A DNA stretch of 64,000 nt, taken from positions 2,468,501 to 2,532,500 of the forward strand of contig NZ_BAAAXG010000026.1 in the NCBI RefSeq assembly GCF_039535475.1. The letters are read 5' to 3'. This DNA comes from Streptomyces showdoensis. Lineage in GTDB: Bacteria; Actinomycetota; Actinomycetes; Streptomycetales; Streptomycetaceae. Made by a program: the position numbers and the translations under genes. The notes beneath the pieces are model-generated. The model saw only the letters and a program-made list of their open reading frames with translations, had not been told where the DNA came from and searched no databases. Positions 1 through 9,354 of the stretch are shown here, in pieces; within the stretch, counting starts at the first letter, position 1; each line of letters opens with the position of its first letter.

Positions 1-44
1 CGCAGCCGTCTCAGCTCACCGAGCACCTCGGCTTCTGCGGTCAT
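1..44 (-). CDS. Roadblock/LC7-type protein, N-terminal fragment (cut by window edge)
   Basis: Only the first 14 codons are present; the frame reads in from an ATG at 44 and begins MTAEAEVLGELRRLR. A GAGGAG ribosome site lies 7 bases upstream of the ATG. The N-terminus resembles Streptomyces roadblock/LC7 proteins, and it follows two genes that look like members of the same GTPase-regulator type of cluster, so it is probably the third gene of that operon. The family call rests on very little sequence. Confidence 0.5.
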   Translation of the reverse strand, partial: MTAEAEVLGELRRL

Positions 45-85
45 CAGTTGTCTCCTCTCGGCGCGCAGGCGCAGGGCACGCCTCA

Positions 86-844
86 TCACAGTGCTGCCTC
101 CAGGGCGTCGCGGAGCCGGCGGAGCAGGGCGATGTCCGGGTCGGTGGCGACCTCGCCGACCCAGGCGGGCACGGCGGGCGGGGCGGGCGGCGGCGGTTCG
201 CTCGGGGTCTCGACGAGTCCGGCCGCCGCGAGCCGCCGCACGTCGAGCAGCGTGTGGAAGGCGGGGCGGCCGAGCGCCCGGGCGATCTCCGCCGGGGTCC
301 GCACCCCGTCGGCCGCCGCGAGCAGTGCCCGCTGCCGGGCGCCCACCGGCTGCCCGGGGGCGGCGGGGCGGGGCACGACGGGCGCGGTGTCGACGGCCGG
401 GTAGGGCCAGACGCTGTCGAGGAGCTCGCGGCGGCGCACGGTCTCGCGCTCGACGGCCTCGGCGTCGACCGGCCGCACCGCGCCGAACCAGTGCCCCACC
501 CCGTACCGGAAGCGGCTCGGCGCGCTGGTGGGCGCGAGCGCGAAGAACGCGGCGTCGAAGACGGCGCCGAGGTGGCAGATCTCCAGCTCGCCGTCGTGCA
601 GCCGGCCGCTGTCGACCAGGAAGCGGCCGACGGCGCGGTGCGCGCCGGCCCGGTCCACGGCCTCGTCCCAGCCTTCGCGGGGCAGCCGTCCGCCGGCGGT
701 GAGCAGGACGTCGAGGCCGGGCGCGGAGGGGCTCTCGGCGTGCACGACCCGGCCGTCGACCAGGTAGAGCGTGCCGTGGTCGCGGAGCAGGGCGCCGGTG
801 GCCCGCTCGGCGGCGAGGCGGGTGAGCATCGGGGAGACGGTCAT
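86..844 (-). CDS. DUF4388-like / winged-helix regulatory protein
   Basis: 252 residues. The N-terminal part (about 1-110) has the pattern of a small effector domain that asks whether a region is written and displayed (TGALLRDHGTLYLVDGRVVH), as in DUF4388-type proteins. The C-terminal part (about 165-215) reads like a winged helix (ADGVRTPAEIARALGRPAFH), followed by a Pro-rich linker and a short helix. The ATG at 844 overlaps the stop of the upstream gene by ATGA, so the two are translationally coupled. No catalytic motif is visible. A role in MglB/roadblock-type GTPase signalling is inferred only from the neighbours. Confidence 0.7.
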   Translation of the reverse strand: MTVSPMLTRLAAERATGALLRDHGTLYLVDGRVVHAESPSAPGLDVLLTAGGRLPREGWDEAVDRAGAHRAVGRFLVDSGRLHDGELEICHLGAVFDAAFFALAPTSAPSRFRYGVGHWFGAVRPVDAEAVERETVRRRELLDSVWPYPAVDTAPVVPRPAAPGQPVGARQRALLAAADGVRTPAEIARALGRPAFHTLLDVRRLAAAGLVETPSEPPPPAPPAVPAWVGEVATDPDIALLRRLRDALEAAL

Positions 845-1227
845 CCGAGGACCAGCCTCTCCGCGAGGTCGCCGAGCCTTATTCGGGCGAGGGCGAGGTT
901 GCCGGCGTCGCGGTCGAGCCAGAGGTGCAGGAAGACGCTGCTGTCGAAGGAGGTCTCGACGAAGCGGAGCAGGTGGTAGCCGGTGCGGGTGGTGAGGATC
1001 AGGTCCTCGACGGGGGAGTCGTCGGACGCCGTCCCGCCGGGTGGTGACTCGAACTCCGCGGCGGCGCGGGCGAGTTCGGCGGTCTCGGCCGCCGTGGTCT
1101 CGTGGTCGCCGACCGGGGAGTCGCCCGCCGAGCCGAGGGCCAGGCCACTGGTCCAGTCGACCAGCCAGGCGCCGCGTGCCCCCGGCAGGCCCATGGCCTC
1201 CAGTAGGCACTCGTCGATTCCGGGCAC
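841..1227 (-). CDS. Roadblock/LC7-like small protein
   Basis: 128 residues starting with GTG at 1227, with a GAGGGG ribosome site 6-7 bases upstream. The protein is an alpha/beta domain without signal peptide or membrane segment. Its central part (LILTTRTGYHLLRFVE, about residues 77-92) resembles the longin/roadblock fold used by proteins that regulate small GTPases. It is first in a tight set with the 86-844 gene and the fragment at 1-44. The preceding 173 bp (1228-1400) hold no gene; they should carry the promoter, but I see no convincing -35/-10 pair there. The family assignment is tentative. Confidence 0.65.
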   Translation of the reverse strand: MPGIDECLLEAMGLPGARGAWLVDWTSGLALGSAGDSPVGDHETTAAETAELARAAAEFESPPGGTASDDSPVEDLILTTRTGYHLLRFVETSFDSSVFLHLWLDRDAGNLALARIRLGDLAERLVLG

Positions 1228-1400
1228 GCGAGATCCCCTCCCGATGCGGCGTGCGGACGTACGGCAGTGACGGTGACGCTACTCAACGTCGCGGTCCGGG
1301 GGAGGGGTTCTGGCATTTTCCAGAGGAATTTGTCAGACCGGTGGTAGGGGGAGGGCGGGGAGTGTCCGGAAGCTTCCGGAGGCGGCGCCCCCGGGGCCGC

Positions 1401-1880
1401 TCAGGCCCGGCTCTCGACCGCCGCCGCGATCTCCGCCAGGTCCTTGGCGAGCGCCCGGGCGACCGCCTTCGCGCCGAAGCGGTTCATCAGCCGGGCCGCC
1501 AGGCCGGGCTTGCGGTCGTGCGCGGGGCGGGCGCTGAAGGTCATCCGCAGGGTGGTCGTCCCGGCCGAGACCGCGGGGCCCTCGGGGTGCAGGGTGATCT
1601 CGTTGACGTAGTGCATGCCGTGCGAGTCGGCCACGGTGACATAGCGCTCGGGCGGTTCGCAGGCGGTCACGGTCATCTCCTCCGTGGCCGCCTTGCCCAT
1701 CATCCGCCGGGTCTCGCGCCAGCGGGTGCCCACCCCGAAACCGCCCTGGGTGAGCACCTCGACCTTCTCGACGCCGCTGAGCACCCGGGGCATGTCCCGC
1801 AGGTCGGTGATCGACTCCCAGACCCGCCCGGGGGAGGCGGCGACCCGGCGCTCGACGACCACGGAGGTGGTTCCTGTCAT
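1401..1880 (-). CDS. SRPBCC family protein (polyketide cyclase/START-like fold)
   Basis: 159 residues, the usual length of a single SRPBCC domain. It opens with the classical first strand and helix (SVVVERRVAASPGRVWESITDLRDMPRVL) in which the VW..I.D pattern marks the ligand-cavity helix, and ends with a long C-terminal helix rich in Ala and Lys. There is no signal peptide. The ATG overlaps the stop of the upstream decarboxylase by ATGA, so both are probably made from one message. Members bind hydrophobic ligands; the ligand cannot be deduced. Confidence 0.8.
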   Translation of the reverse strand: MTGTTSVVVERRVAASPGRVWESITDLRDMPRVLSGVEKVEVLTQGGFGVGTRWRETRRMMGKAATEEMTVTACEPPERYVTVADSHGMHYVNEITLHPEGPAVSAGTTTLRMTFSARPAHDRKPGLAARLMNRFGAKAVARALAKDLAEIAAAVESRA

Positions 1881-3223
1881 GGCTTCATGGGACCACCGTC
1901 CGGCGCGTCCCGCAGGAGCGCGCCGGGCCGGTCACCGCCCGCCTCCGCCACGATCTCGTCGAGGGTCTGGGCCCGGCGGACGGTCGTGAAGGCGATGCCG
2001 CCGTCCTCCGTCGGGGTGAATCCGTGCACGGCGGGCCGGGGCAGGCTGTTGTACGCGTAGTGGTGGGCGAAGAAGTACGCGCCGGTGTCCGGCACGGCCA
2101 CCACGTCCTCCGGTCGCAGCAGCGGCAGCAGCCGCCCGGCGGCCAGCAGGTCCCCGGCGAAGCAGGCGGGCCCGGCCACGTCCTGGACGGTCTCCTCGCC
2201 GGTGCGGGGGCGGCCCCCGGCGTCGTACGCGAGGACGCGCAGCGGCCAGGACTCCGGGGCGTACACCGTGCGGGTGGCGACCTGGACGCCGGCGTGGGTG
2301 ACGGCGATCGGGCGCCCGCCGGACACCTTGGTGTACTCGACCCGGGCCAGGACCGTGCCGTGCTTGGCGAGCAGCGAGCGCCCGAACTCGGTGACCAGCG
2401 CGTAGCGGCCGTCGAGCAGGCCGGGCACGGTCGCGGCGAGCAGCCGGGCGTACTCCGCGTAGGTGGGGGTCTCCTCGTCGGAGACGAAGTTCACCGGGAG
2501 CCCGCCGCCGATGTCGAGGGTGTCGATCTGCTGCCGGCCGGCCTTGGTGTTGATCTCCTCGGCGAGCGCGTAGGCGGCGCCGACGCCTTCGGCCATCAGG
2601 GCGAGCGGGATGCCCTGGGAGCCGGTGTGGGTGTGCAGCCGGGTGAGCCAGGGGCGGTCGAGGTAGGCCTGGACGACGGCCTCGCGGGCGCCCTCGTCGC
2701 GCAGCGCCACGCCGAACTTGGAGGTGGCGGTCGCGGTCGAGAGCGCCCCGATGGAACCGGCCCCGATCTGCGGGTTCACCCGCAGGCCGAGCGGCGAGGC
2801 GGTGGGCGCGGAGGCGACCAGCGCGTCGAGCCGGGCCAGCTCCTGGAGGTTGTCGGCGTTGACGGCGATGCCCAGGGCGAGGGCCTGGCGCAGTTCCGCG
2901 GGCGTCTTGGCGGGCGAGTCCAGGACGGTGCGGGCCGGGGGCACTCCGGCCGCGCGGGCCAGCGCCAGTTCGCCGGGGCTGGCCACCTCGACGCCGAGCC
3001 CCGCCTCGTACAGCAGGCGCAGGACGGGCACGAGCGGGGCGGCCTTCACGGCGAAGGCGTGCAGTACGGGGGCGTCGGTGACGGCGGCGAAGGCGCTGGT
3101 CAGGGCGGTGGCGGAGGCGCGGATGCCGGTGGTGTCGAGGAGGGCGACGACGGGTTCGGAGGGGGTCAGGAGTCCTTGCTCGACGGCGGCGCGGACGGCC
3201 TGGTCGCGACGTGAGGAAGCCAT
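1877..3223 (-). CDS. PLP-dependent decarboxylase, alanine racemase-like fold type III
   Basis: 448 residues from the ATG at 3223, chosen over upstream in-frame codons because family similarity starts there. It shows the group IV decarboxylase layout: an N-terminal TIM barrel with the lysine strand (HAFAVKAAPLVPVLR), the phosphate-binding glycine loop (DTLDIGGGLPVNF, about 235-247) and a C-terminal beta domain containing CFAGDLLAAGR and the D.GAY motif (PDTGAYFFAHHYAYN). Relatives decarboxylate diaminopimelate, ornithine or carboxynorspermidine. A dedicated lysA is expected elsewhere in the genome, so this is probably a paralogue of unknown substrate. It is divergent from hutU. Confidence 0.8.
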   Translation of the reverse strand: MASSRRDQAVRAAVEQGLLTPSEPVVALLDTTGIRASATALTSAFAAVTDAPVLHAFAVKAAPLVPVLRLLYEAGLGVEVASPGELALARAAGVPPARTVLDSPAKTPAELRQALALGIAVNADNLQELARLDALVASAPTASPLGLRVNPQIGAGSIGALSTATATSKFGVALRDEGAREAVVQAYLDRPWLTRLHTHTGSQGIPLALMAEGVGAAYALAEEINTKAGRQQIDTLDIGGGLPVNFVSDEETPTYAEYARLLAATVPGLLDGRYALVTEFGRSLLAKHGTVLARVEYTKVSGGRPIAVTHAGVQVATRTVYAPESWPLRVLAYDAGGRPRTGEETVQDVAGPACFAGDLLAAGRLLPLLRPEDVVAVPDTGAYFFAHHYAYNSLPRPAVHGFTPTEDGGIAFTTVRRAQTLDEIVAEAGGDRPGALLRDAPDGGPMKP

Positions 3224-3262
3224 CCCCCCATCCCACCACCGGGTGGGGTGCCGGCGCAGCTG

Positions 3263-3298
3263 TTGACTAAGTCTATTCAGCCGGTCAGGATGTGAATA
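3263..3298 (+). promoter_or_regulatory. hutU promoter: Candidate hutU promoter with overlapping inverted repeat
   Basis: TTGACT at 3263-3268 is followed after 17 bases by CAGGAT at 3286-3291, a good Streptomyces vegetative promoter for the hut operon. TATTCA (3274-3279) and TGAATA (3293-3298) form a perfect 6-bp inverted repeat with a 13-base spacer across the -10 region, a natural place for a repressor. The same 103-bp gap must also serve the divergent decarboxylase gene. No regulator gene lies nearby. Confidence 0.45.
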
Positions 3299-3326
3299 TC
3301 TGAACCACATTCGAGGAGGCATCGCC

Positions 3327-4991
3327 ATGTCAGGACCCCGCCCCGTACGGGCCCCGCGCGGTACGGAACTGAGCGCCCTGGGATGGCAGCAGGAAGCCGC
3401 CCTCCGGATGCTCCAGAACAACCTCGACCCCGAGGTCGCCGAGCACCCCGACAAGCTGGTCGTCTACGGCGGTACCGGCAAGGCCGCCCGCGACTGGCGC
3501 TCCTTCGACGCCATGGTCCGCACCCTGCGCACCCTCAAGCAGGACGAGACCATGCTGGTCCAGTCCGGCCGCCCGGTCGGCGTCATGCAGACCCACGAGT
3601 GGGCCCCGCGCGTCCTCATCGCCAACTCCAACCTGGTCGGCGACTGGGCCAACTGGGAGGAGTTCCGCCGTCTGGAGGCCCTCGGCCTCACCATGTACGG
3701 CCAGATGACCGCCGGCTCCTGGATCTACATCGGCACCCAGGGCATCCTCCAGGGCACCTACGAGACCTTCGCCGCCGTCGCCGCGAAGAAGTTCAACGGC
3801 ACCCTGGCCGGCACCATCACCCTCACCGCCGGCCTCGGCGGCATGGGCGGCGCCCAGCCGCTCGCCGTCACCATGAACGACGGCGTCGCCCTCTGCATCG
3901 ACGTCGACCCGCGCGCCATCGAGCGCCGCATCGAGCACCGCTACCTGGACGTGAAGGCCGACAACCTGGCCCACGCCCTCCAGCTGGCCGTCGAGGCCCG
4001 CGACGCCCGCCGCCCGCTCTCCATCGGCCTGCTCGGCAACGCCGCCGAGCTGGTCCCGCAGATGCTGGCCGAGGGCGCGCCGATCGACATCGTGACCGAC
4101 CAGACCTCGGCCCACGACCCGCTGTCCTACCTCCCGGTCGGCGTCGCCTTCGAGGACATGGCCGACGCCGCCGCCAAGGACCCGGCCGGCTTCACCACCC
4201 GCGCCCGCGAGTCGATGGCCCGGCACGTCGAGGCCATGGTCGGCTTCATGGACGCCGGCGCCGAGGTCTTCGACTACGGCAACTCCATCCGCGGCGAGGC
4301 CCAGCTGGCCGGCTACGACCGCGCCTTCGCCTTCCCCGGCTTCGTCCCGGCCTACATCCGCCCGCTGTTCTGCGAGGGCAAGGGCCCGTTCCGCTGGGCC
4401 GCCCTGTCCGGCGAGGCCTCCGACATCCACAAGACCGACAAGGCGATCCTCGACCTCTTCCCGGAGAACGAGTCGCTGCACCGCTGGATCAAGATGGCCG
4501 GCGAGCGCGTCCACTTCCAGGGCCTGCCCGCCCGCATCTGCTGGCTCGGCCAGGGCGAGCGCGACAAGGCCGGCGACATGTTCAACGACATGGTCGGCAA
4601 CGGCACCCTCGCCGCGCCGCTCGCCATCGGCCGCGACCACCTGGACTGCGGCTCGGTGGCCTCCCCGTACCGCGAGACCGAGGCCATGCTCGACGGCTCC
4701 GACGCCATCGCCGACTGGCCGCTCCTGAACGCCATGGTCAACGTCGCCTCCGGCGCCTCCTGGGTCTCCATCCACCACGGCGGCGGCGTCGGCATGGGCC
4801 GCTCCATCCACGCCGGCCAGGTCTCGGTGGCCGACGGCACCAAGCTCGCCGGCGAGAAGATCCGCCGCGTGCTCACCAACGACCCCGGCATGGGCGTCAT
4901 CCGGCACGTCGACGCGGGCTACGACATCGCCGAGCGCGTCGCCGACGAGAAGGGCGTGCGCGTCCCCATGCGCGAGGGTGACTCCGCGTGA
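3327..4991 (+). CDS. hutU: Urocanate hydratase (urocanase)
   Basis: 554 residues, the full length of urocanase. It converts urocanate to 4-imidazolone-5-propionate using tightly bound NAD+, the second step of histidine catabolism. Typical features are the N-terminal [14 protein letters not shown], the glycine-rich [17 protein letters not shown] (about 165-181) for NAD binding, and the conserved C-terminal [12 protein letters not shown] and [13 protein letters not shown] blocks. GAGGAGG precedes the ATG. It is the first gene of an operon with the M20 hydrolase (GTGA overlap) and hutF. hutH (histidase) is not in the window, as is usual in Streptomyces. Confidence 0.97.
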   Translation: MSGPRPVRAPRGTELSALGWQQEAALRMLQNNLDPEVAEHPDKLVVYGGTGKAARDWRSFDAMVRTLRTLKQDETMLVQSGRPVGVMQTHEWAPRVLIANSNLVGDWANWEEFRRLEALGLTMYGQMTAGSWIYIGTQGILQGTYETFAAVAAKKFNGTLAGTITLTAGLGGMGGAQPLAVTMNDGVALCIDVDPRAIERRIEHRYLDVKADNLAHALQLAVEARDARRPLSIGLLGNAAELVPQMLAEGAPIDIVTDQTSAHDPLSYLPVGVAFEDMADAAAKDPAGFTTRARESMARHVEAMVGFMDAGAEVFDYGNSIRGEAQLAGYDRAFAFPGFVPAYIRPLFCEGKGPFRWAALSGEASDIHKTDKAILDLFPENESLHRWIKMAGERVHFQGLPARICWLGQGERDKAGDMFNDMVGNGTLAAPLAIGRDHLDCGSVASPYRETEAMLDGSDAIADWPLLNAMVNVASGASWVSIHHGGGVGMGRSIHAGQVSVADGTKLAGEKIRRVLTNDPGMGVIRHVDAGYDIAERVADEKGVRVPMREGDSA

Positions 4992-6283
4992 GCTCGTCCC
5001 ACGACGCCGCCGAGGCACCCCGGGGCCCCCGGGGTGCCCCGGCGGGCCCCGGCCCGGCGGCCTCCCCCACCTTCCACGCGATGTGGCGCAGCCTCGCCGG
5101 CATCGGTCGCGACGCGGGCTCCGGCGGCTACCGCCGCTACGCCTGGACCGCGGCCGACGCCGACTGCCGGCTCTGGTTCCGGATGCAGGCGGAGGCCCGC
5201 CGCCTCGACGTCGAGACCGACCGCAACGGCAACCAGTGGGCCTGGCTCGGCGACCCCGCCGCCGGTGACGCCGTCGTCACCGGCTCCCACCTGGACTCCG
5301 TCCCCGACGGCGGCGCCTTCGACGGCCCCCTCGGCGTGGTCTCCTCCTTCGCCGCCCTCGACGAGCTCCGCAGGCGCGGCGTCTCGTTCAAGCGGCCCCT
5401 CGCCATCGTCAACTTCGGCGACGAGGAGGGCGCCCGCTTCGGGCTCGCCTGCGTCGGCTCCCGGCTCACCTCCGGACAGCTGACCAAGGAGAAGGCCTTC
5501 GCGCTGCGCGACGCCGACGGCATCAGCCTCCCGCGGGCCATGGAGGCCGCCGGGTACGACCCCGAGGCCATCGGCGCGGACCCGGAGCGGCTCGCCCGCA
5601 TCGGCGCCTTCGTCGAGCTGCACGTCGAGCAGGGCCGCGCCCTGGACCTGTCCGGGGACGCCGTCGGCATCGCCTCCGCGATCTGGCCGCACGGCCGCTG
5701 GCGGTACGACTTCGCCGGCGAGGCCAACCACGCGGGCACCACCCGGCTGGTCGACCGGCGCGACCCGATGCTCACCTACGCGGAGACCGTCCTCGCCGCC
5801 CGCCGCGAGGCCGAACTCGCGGGCGCCGTCGCCACCTTCGGCAAGATCTCCGTCGAGCCGAACGGCGTCAACGCCATCCCGTCGCTGGTCCGCGGCTGGC
5901 TCGACGCCCGCGCCGCCGACCAGGGCTCCCTGGACGCGGTCATCGCCGGCGTCGAGGCGGCCGCGCGCGAGCACGCCGAGCGCGCCGGCATCGACCTCAC
6001 CGTGGTCCGCGAGTCCTTCACCCCGGTCGTGGACTTCTCCCACGCGCTGCGCGACGAACTGAGCCGCATCCTCGCGGACCGGACCGGCACCAAGGTCCCC
6101 GTCCTCGGGACGGGCGCGGGACACGACGCCGGAATCCTCTCCGGGGCGATCCCGACCGCCATGCTGTTCGTACGCAACCCCACGGGCGTCTCGCACTCCC
6201 CGGCCGAATTCGCGGCCGAGGACGACTGCGTGGCGGGCGTCCACGCACTCGCCGACGTACTGGAGGACCTGGCGTGCAGGTGA
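4988..6283 (+). CDS. M20 family amidohydrolase (AllC/HyuC type) in the hut operon
   Basis: 431 residues from a GTG that overlaps the hutU stop. It has the dinuclear-metal pattern of allantoate amidohydrolases and N-carbamoyl amino acid hydrolases: [15 protein letters not shown] (metal His and Asp), [11 protein letters not shown] (Glu pair), ELHVEQG, the substrate-binding [18 protein letters not shown], and a C-terminal GVSHSPAEF with the last metal His. By homology alone it would be called allantoate amidohydrolase. Its place between hutU and hutF, with no hutG nearby, makes N-formylglutamate or N-formiminoglutamate a plausible substrate; that assignment is inference. Confidence 0.85.
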   Translation: MSSSHDAAEAPRGPRGAPAGPGPAASPTFHAMWRSLAGIGRDAGSGGYRRYAWTAADADCRLWFRMQAEARRLDVETDRNGNQWAWLGDPAAGDAVVTGSHLDSVPDGGAFDGPLGVVSSFAALDELRRRGVSFKRPLAIVNFGDEEGARFGLACVGSRLTSGQLTKEKAFALRDADGISLPRAMEAAGYDPEAIGADPERLARIGAFVELHVEQGRALDLSGDAVGIASAIWPHGRWRYDFAGEANHAGTTRLVDRRDPMLTYAETVLAARREAELAGAVATFGKISVEPNGVNAIPSLVRGWLDARAADQGSLDAVIAGVEAAAREHAERAGIDLTVVRESFTPVVDFSHALRDELSRILADRTGTKVPVLGTGAGHDAGILSGAIPTAMLFVRNPTGVSHSPAEFAAEDDCVAGVHALADVLEDLACR

Positions 6284-7608
6284 CCTACTGGCTGGAGCAC
6301 GCCTGGCTCGGCGTCCACGTCGAGCCGGGCGTGGCCCTGGACGTCACGGACGGCCGCGTCACCGCGGTCCGGACCGGCGTGGACACCCCGCCCCAGGGCG
6401 CGGAGGTGCTCCGCGGCCTGACCGTCCCCGGCCTGGCCAACGCCCACTCGCACGCCTTCCACCGCGCCCTGCGCGGCACCGTCCAGGTGGGCTCCGGCAC
6501 CTTCTGGACCTGGCGCGAGGTCATGTACACCGTCGCCCAACGCCTCACCCCCGACAGCTACTTCGCGCTGGCCCGGGCCGTGTACGCGGAGATGGCGCTG
6601 GCCGGCATCACGGCCGTCGGCGAGTTCCACTACCTCCACCACGCGCCCGGTGGCACGGCGTACGACGACCCCAACGCCATGGGCGAGGCCCTCATCGCGG
6701 CGGCGCGGGAGGCGGGCATCCGGATCACCCTCCTCGACACCGCCTACCTCTCCTCCGGTTTCGGCGCGGCCCCCGAGCCGCACCAGCTCCGCTTCACCGA
6801 CGGCACGGCCGACGCGTGGGCCGAGCGGGTCTCGGCGCTGAAGGAGAGCGAGGACGTCCGGATCGGCGCGGCGATCCACTCCGTGCGCGCCGTCCCGGCC
6901 GGCCAGCTGTCCACGGTGGCCCGCTGGGCCCAGGACCGCGAGGCCCCCCTGCACGTCCACCTCTCCGAGCAGACCGCGGAGAACGACGCCTGCCGGGCGG
7001 CCCACGGCATGACGCCCACCCAGCTGCTCGCCGAGCACGGCGTCCTGGGCGCGCGCACCACGGGCGTCCACAACACCCACATGACGGACGCCGACATCGC
7101 GCTGATCGGCTCCTCCTCGACCGGCACCTGCATGTGCCCGACGACCGAACGCGACCTGGCGGACGGCATCGGCCCGGCGGTCGCGCTCCAGCGGGCCGGC
7201 TCGCCGCTCTCGCTGGGCAGCGACAGCCACGCGGTGATCGACCTCCTGGAGGAGGCGCGGGCCATGGAGCTGAACGAGCGCCTGCGCACCCGCACCCGCG
7301 GCCACTGGACGGCCGCCGCCCTGCTCCGCGCGGCGACGGCCGACGGCCACGCGGCCCTGGGCCGGCCGGACGCGGGCACCCTGGAGGCGGGCGCCCCGGC
7401 CGACTTCACCACGCTGGCCCTGGACTCGGTCCGCACGGCGGGCCCGGTGCCGCGGCTGGGCGCCGAGACGGCGGTCTTCGCGGCGACGGCGGCGGACGTC
7501 CGGCACACGGTCGTGGCCGGCCGCCACGTCGTACGGGACGGCGTCCACACGTCCGTACCCGACACGGGCCGGGCCCTCGCGGACGCGATCGCGGCCCTCA
7601 GAGACTGA
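6274..7608 (+). CDS. hutF: Formimidoylglutamate deiminase
   Basis: 444 residues from a GTG with GGAGG 8 bases upstream, overlapping the preceding gene by 10 bp. The enzyme is a metal-dependent amidohydrolase that turns N-formimino-L-glutamate into N-formyl-L-glutamate and ammonia. It shows the first metal motif [12 protein letters not shown], the barrel His in PLHVHLSEQ, and the Asp of [14 protein letters not shown]. Presence of HutF means the pathway runs through N-formylglutamate, so a deformylase is needed downstream. It is the third gene of the operon. Confidence 0.93.
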   Translation: MQVTYWLEHAWLGVHVEPGVALDVTDGRVTAVRTGVDTPPQGAEVLRGLTVPGLANAHSHAFHRALRGTVQVGSGTFWTWREVMYTVAQRLTPDSYFALARAVYAEMALAGITAVGEFHYLHHAPGGTAYDDPNAMGEALIAAAREAGIRITLLDTAYLSSGFGAAPEPHQLRFTDGTADAWAERVSALKESEDVRIGAAIHSVRAVPAGQLSTVARWAQDREAPLHVHLSEQTAENDACRAAHGMTPTQLLAEHGVLGARTTGVHNTHMTDADIALIGSSSTGTCMCPTTERDLADGIGPAVALQRAGSPLSLGSDSHAVIDLLEEARAMELNERLRTRTRGHWTAAALLRAATADGHAALGRPDAGTLEAGAPADFTTLALDSVRTAGPVPRLGAETAVFAATAADVRHTVVAGRHVVRDGVHTSVPDTGRALADAIAALRD

Positions 7609-7617
7609 CCGCTCCGC

Positions 7618-7686
7618 CGGGTCGTGCCCCCGCGCCCGCGTCGGGGGCGCCCGTTCCGCCCGGGCGGAACGGGTGGGCACGACCCG
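7618..7686. repeat. Nested inverted repeats between hutF and hutI
   Basis: The 119-bp gap contains a perfect 24-bp palindrome at 7650-7673 (two 12-base arms, no spacer). It is enclosed by a second perfect 12-bp inverted repeat, 7618-7629 with 7675-7686. Between the outer left arm and the palindrome a short C-run/G-run pair (around 7630-7647) could add a third stem. The RNA would fold into a closed multi-branch structure. It may be a terminator/attenuator, an RNA-processing site separating hutI from the upstream genes, or a protein-binding site. Confidence 0.75.
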
Positions 7687-7727
7687 ACCACCGGCCCGCA
7701 CCCGAACACCCCCCACGGAGAGCACCC

Positions 7728-8900
7728 ATGACGACCACCGTCATCACGAACATCGCCAGCCTGGTCACCAACGACCCGACCCTCGGCGACGGTTCGCCCC
7801 TGGGTCTGGTCCAGGACGCCGCCCTGGTCCTGGACGGCGACCGGGTCGTCTGGGCCGGCCCGGCGGCGCAGGCCCCCGCCGCCGACCAGCGGGTCGACGC
7901 GGCGGGCCGCGCCGTGATCCCCGGCTTCGTCGACTCCCACTCCCACCTCGTCTTCGCGGGCGACCGCACCGCCGAGTTCAACGCGCGGATGTCGGGCCAG
8001 GCGTACAAGGCGGGCGGCATCCGGACGACGGTCGCGGCCACCCGCGCGGCGACGGACGCCGAGCTGTCGGCGAACGTGGCGCGCTACCTGGAGGAGGCGC
8101 TCCGCCAGGGCACGACCACCTTCGAGACCAAGTCCGGCTACGGCCTGACGGTCGAGGACGAGGCCCGCGCCCTGCGCATCGCGGCCGAGCACACGGACGA
8201 GGTCACCTACCTGGGCGCCCACATCGTCTCGCCGGACTACGCCGACGACCCGGCCGGGTACGTGGACCTGGTGACGGGCGCGATGCTCGACGCCTGCGCC
8301 CCGTACGCCCGTTGGGTGGACGTCTTCTGCGAGAAGGGCGCCTTCGACGGCGACCAGGCCCGGGCGATCCTCACGGCGGGCAAGGCGAAGGGCCTGCTGC
8401 CGCGCGTGCACGCCAACCAGCTCTCGTACGGCCCCGGCGTGCAGCTCGCGGTCGAACTGGACGCGGCGAGCGCGGACCACTGCACGCACCTGACGGACGC
8501 GGACGTGGACGCGCTGGCCTCCGGCAACACGGTCGCGACCCTGCTGCCCGGCGCGGAGTTCTCCACCCGCGCCGAGTGGCCGGACGCCCGCCGCCTCCTC
8601 GACGCGGGTGTGACGGTCGCCCTCTCCACGGACTGCAACCCGGGCTCGTCCTTCACGTCCTCGGTCCCGTTCTGCATCGCGCTGGCGGTCCGGGACATGC
8701 ACATGACCCCGGACGAGGCCCTGTGGTCCGCCACGGCCGGCGGCGCGGCGGCCCTCCGCCGCACCGACGTGGGCCGCCTGACCCCCGGCACCCGGGCCGA
8801 CCTGACCTTCCTGGCCGCCCCCTCCCACGTCCACCTGGCCTACCGCCCGGGCGTCCCGCTCGTCTCGGAGGTCTGGCGCCGGGGCGTGCGGGTGGCCTGA
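7728..8900 (+). CDS. hutI: Imidazolonepropionase
   Basis: 390 residues from the ATG at 7728, with GGAG 7-10 bases upstream. It hydrolyses 4-imidazolone-5-propionate to N-formimino-L-glutamate, the step between HutU and HutF. Family marks are the metal motif [28 protein letters not shown], the barrel His in [22 protein letters not shown] and the Asp of LSTDCNPGS. It lies 119 bp after hutF, separated by a strong inverted-repeat structure, and may have partly independent expression. Confidence 0.96.
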   Translation: MTTTVITNIASLVTNDPTLGDGSPLGLVQDAALVLDGDRVVWAGPAAQAPAADQRVDAAGRAVIPGFVDSHSHLVFAGDRTAEFNARMSGQAYKAGGIRTTVAATRAATDAELSANVARYLEEALRQGTTTFETKSGYGLTVEDEARALRIAAEHTDEVTYLGAHIVSPDYADDPAGYVDLVTGAMLDACAPYARWVDVFCEKGAFDGDQARAILTAGKAKGLLPRVHANQLSYGPGVQLAVELDAASADHCTHLTDADVDALASGNTVATLLPGAEFSTRAEWPDARRLLDAGVTVALSTDCNPGSSFTSSVPFCIALAVRDMHMTPDEALWSATAGGAAALRRTDVGRLTPGTRADLTFLAAPSHVHLAYRPGVPLVSEVWRRGVRVA

Positions 8901-8907
8901 CGGGCGG

Positions 8908-9339
8908 TCACGCCAGCCAGAGCGCCGCGCGCCGGTGCCGTGCCGGGGGCACGTCCACCGTGTCCGCGGCCTCCGGCGCGAGCCGCCCGGCGGGGGAGTC
9001 GACGAGTCGTATGACGACCCCGAGCCGGGCCCGGAGCCGCTGCCGGGCGCGGCGCTCCTCCACCGCGGCCATACGTGCGACCGTGCGGTCCCGGTTGTGG
9101 CGGGGGAAGGAGTACACGGCCACGGACCGGCGGACCGGGGTCGGCGCGGCTGCACCGCGCCGAGCACGCAGGTCGTGGAGCACCACGGCGTGCCAGGGAG
9201 CGCCGGGTGGGCGGTCCCCGGCGACCCGGGCGTGCGCGGGCGGTACGTTATGGGCGGTGCGCGACAAGGGGCCTCCGTCGGGGTCGACGTTCGGAACCCT
9301 CCCAGGGCCGCGTGCGGCCGGGCCACCCGTTTTCCGCAT
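8908..9339 (-). CDS. Hypothetical protein, Arg/Ala-rich
   Basis: 143 residues if the ATG at 9339 is used; a TTG at about 9258 or an internal ATG at 9072 are alternatives. Third positions of the minus-strand codons are almost all G or C in the 3' half, which favours a real gene. No known domain is recognised. The middle reads VRRSVAVYSFPRHNRDRTVA, followed by an Arg-rich helix. The gene fills the gap between hutI and the sigma factor gene and ends 7 bp from the hutI stop. No ribosome site is obvious for any start, so both existence and start are uncertain. Confidence 0.45.
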   Translation of the reverse strand: MRKTGGPAARGPGRVPNVDPDGGPLSRTAHNVPPAHARVAGDRPPGAPWHAVVLHDLRARRGAAAPTPVRRSVAVYSFPRHNRDRTVARMAAVEERRARQRLRARLGVVIRLVDSPAGRLAPEAADTVDVPPARHRRAALWLA

Positions 9340-9354
9340 CCCCGCCCGGGGAGT

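Noticed and set aside
3330..5018. Long open frame on the strand opposite hutU
   Set aside because: It is the mirror of a highly biased real gene; the product is an Ala/Gly/Val/Asp/His mix without any family pattern. The same applies to frames opposite the glycosyltransferase (45332-48412) and the purK-dipeptidase region (20008-23103).
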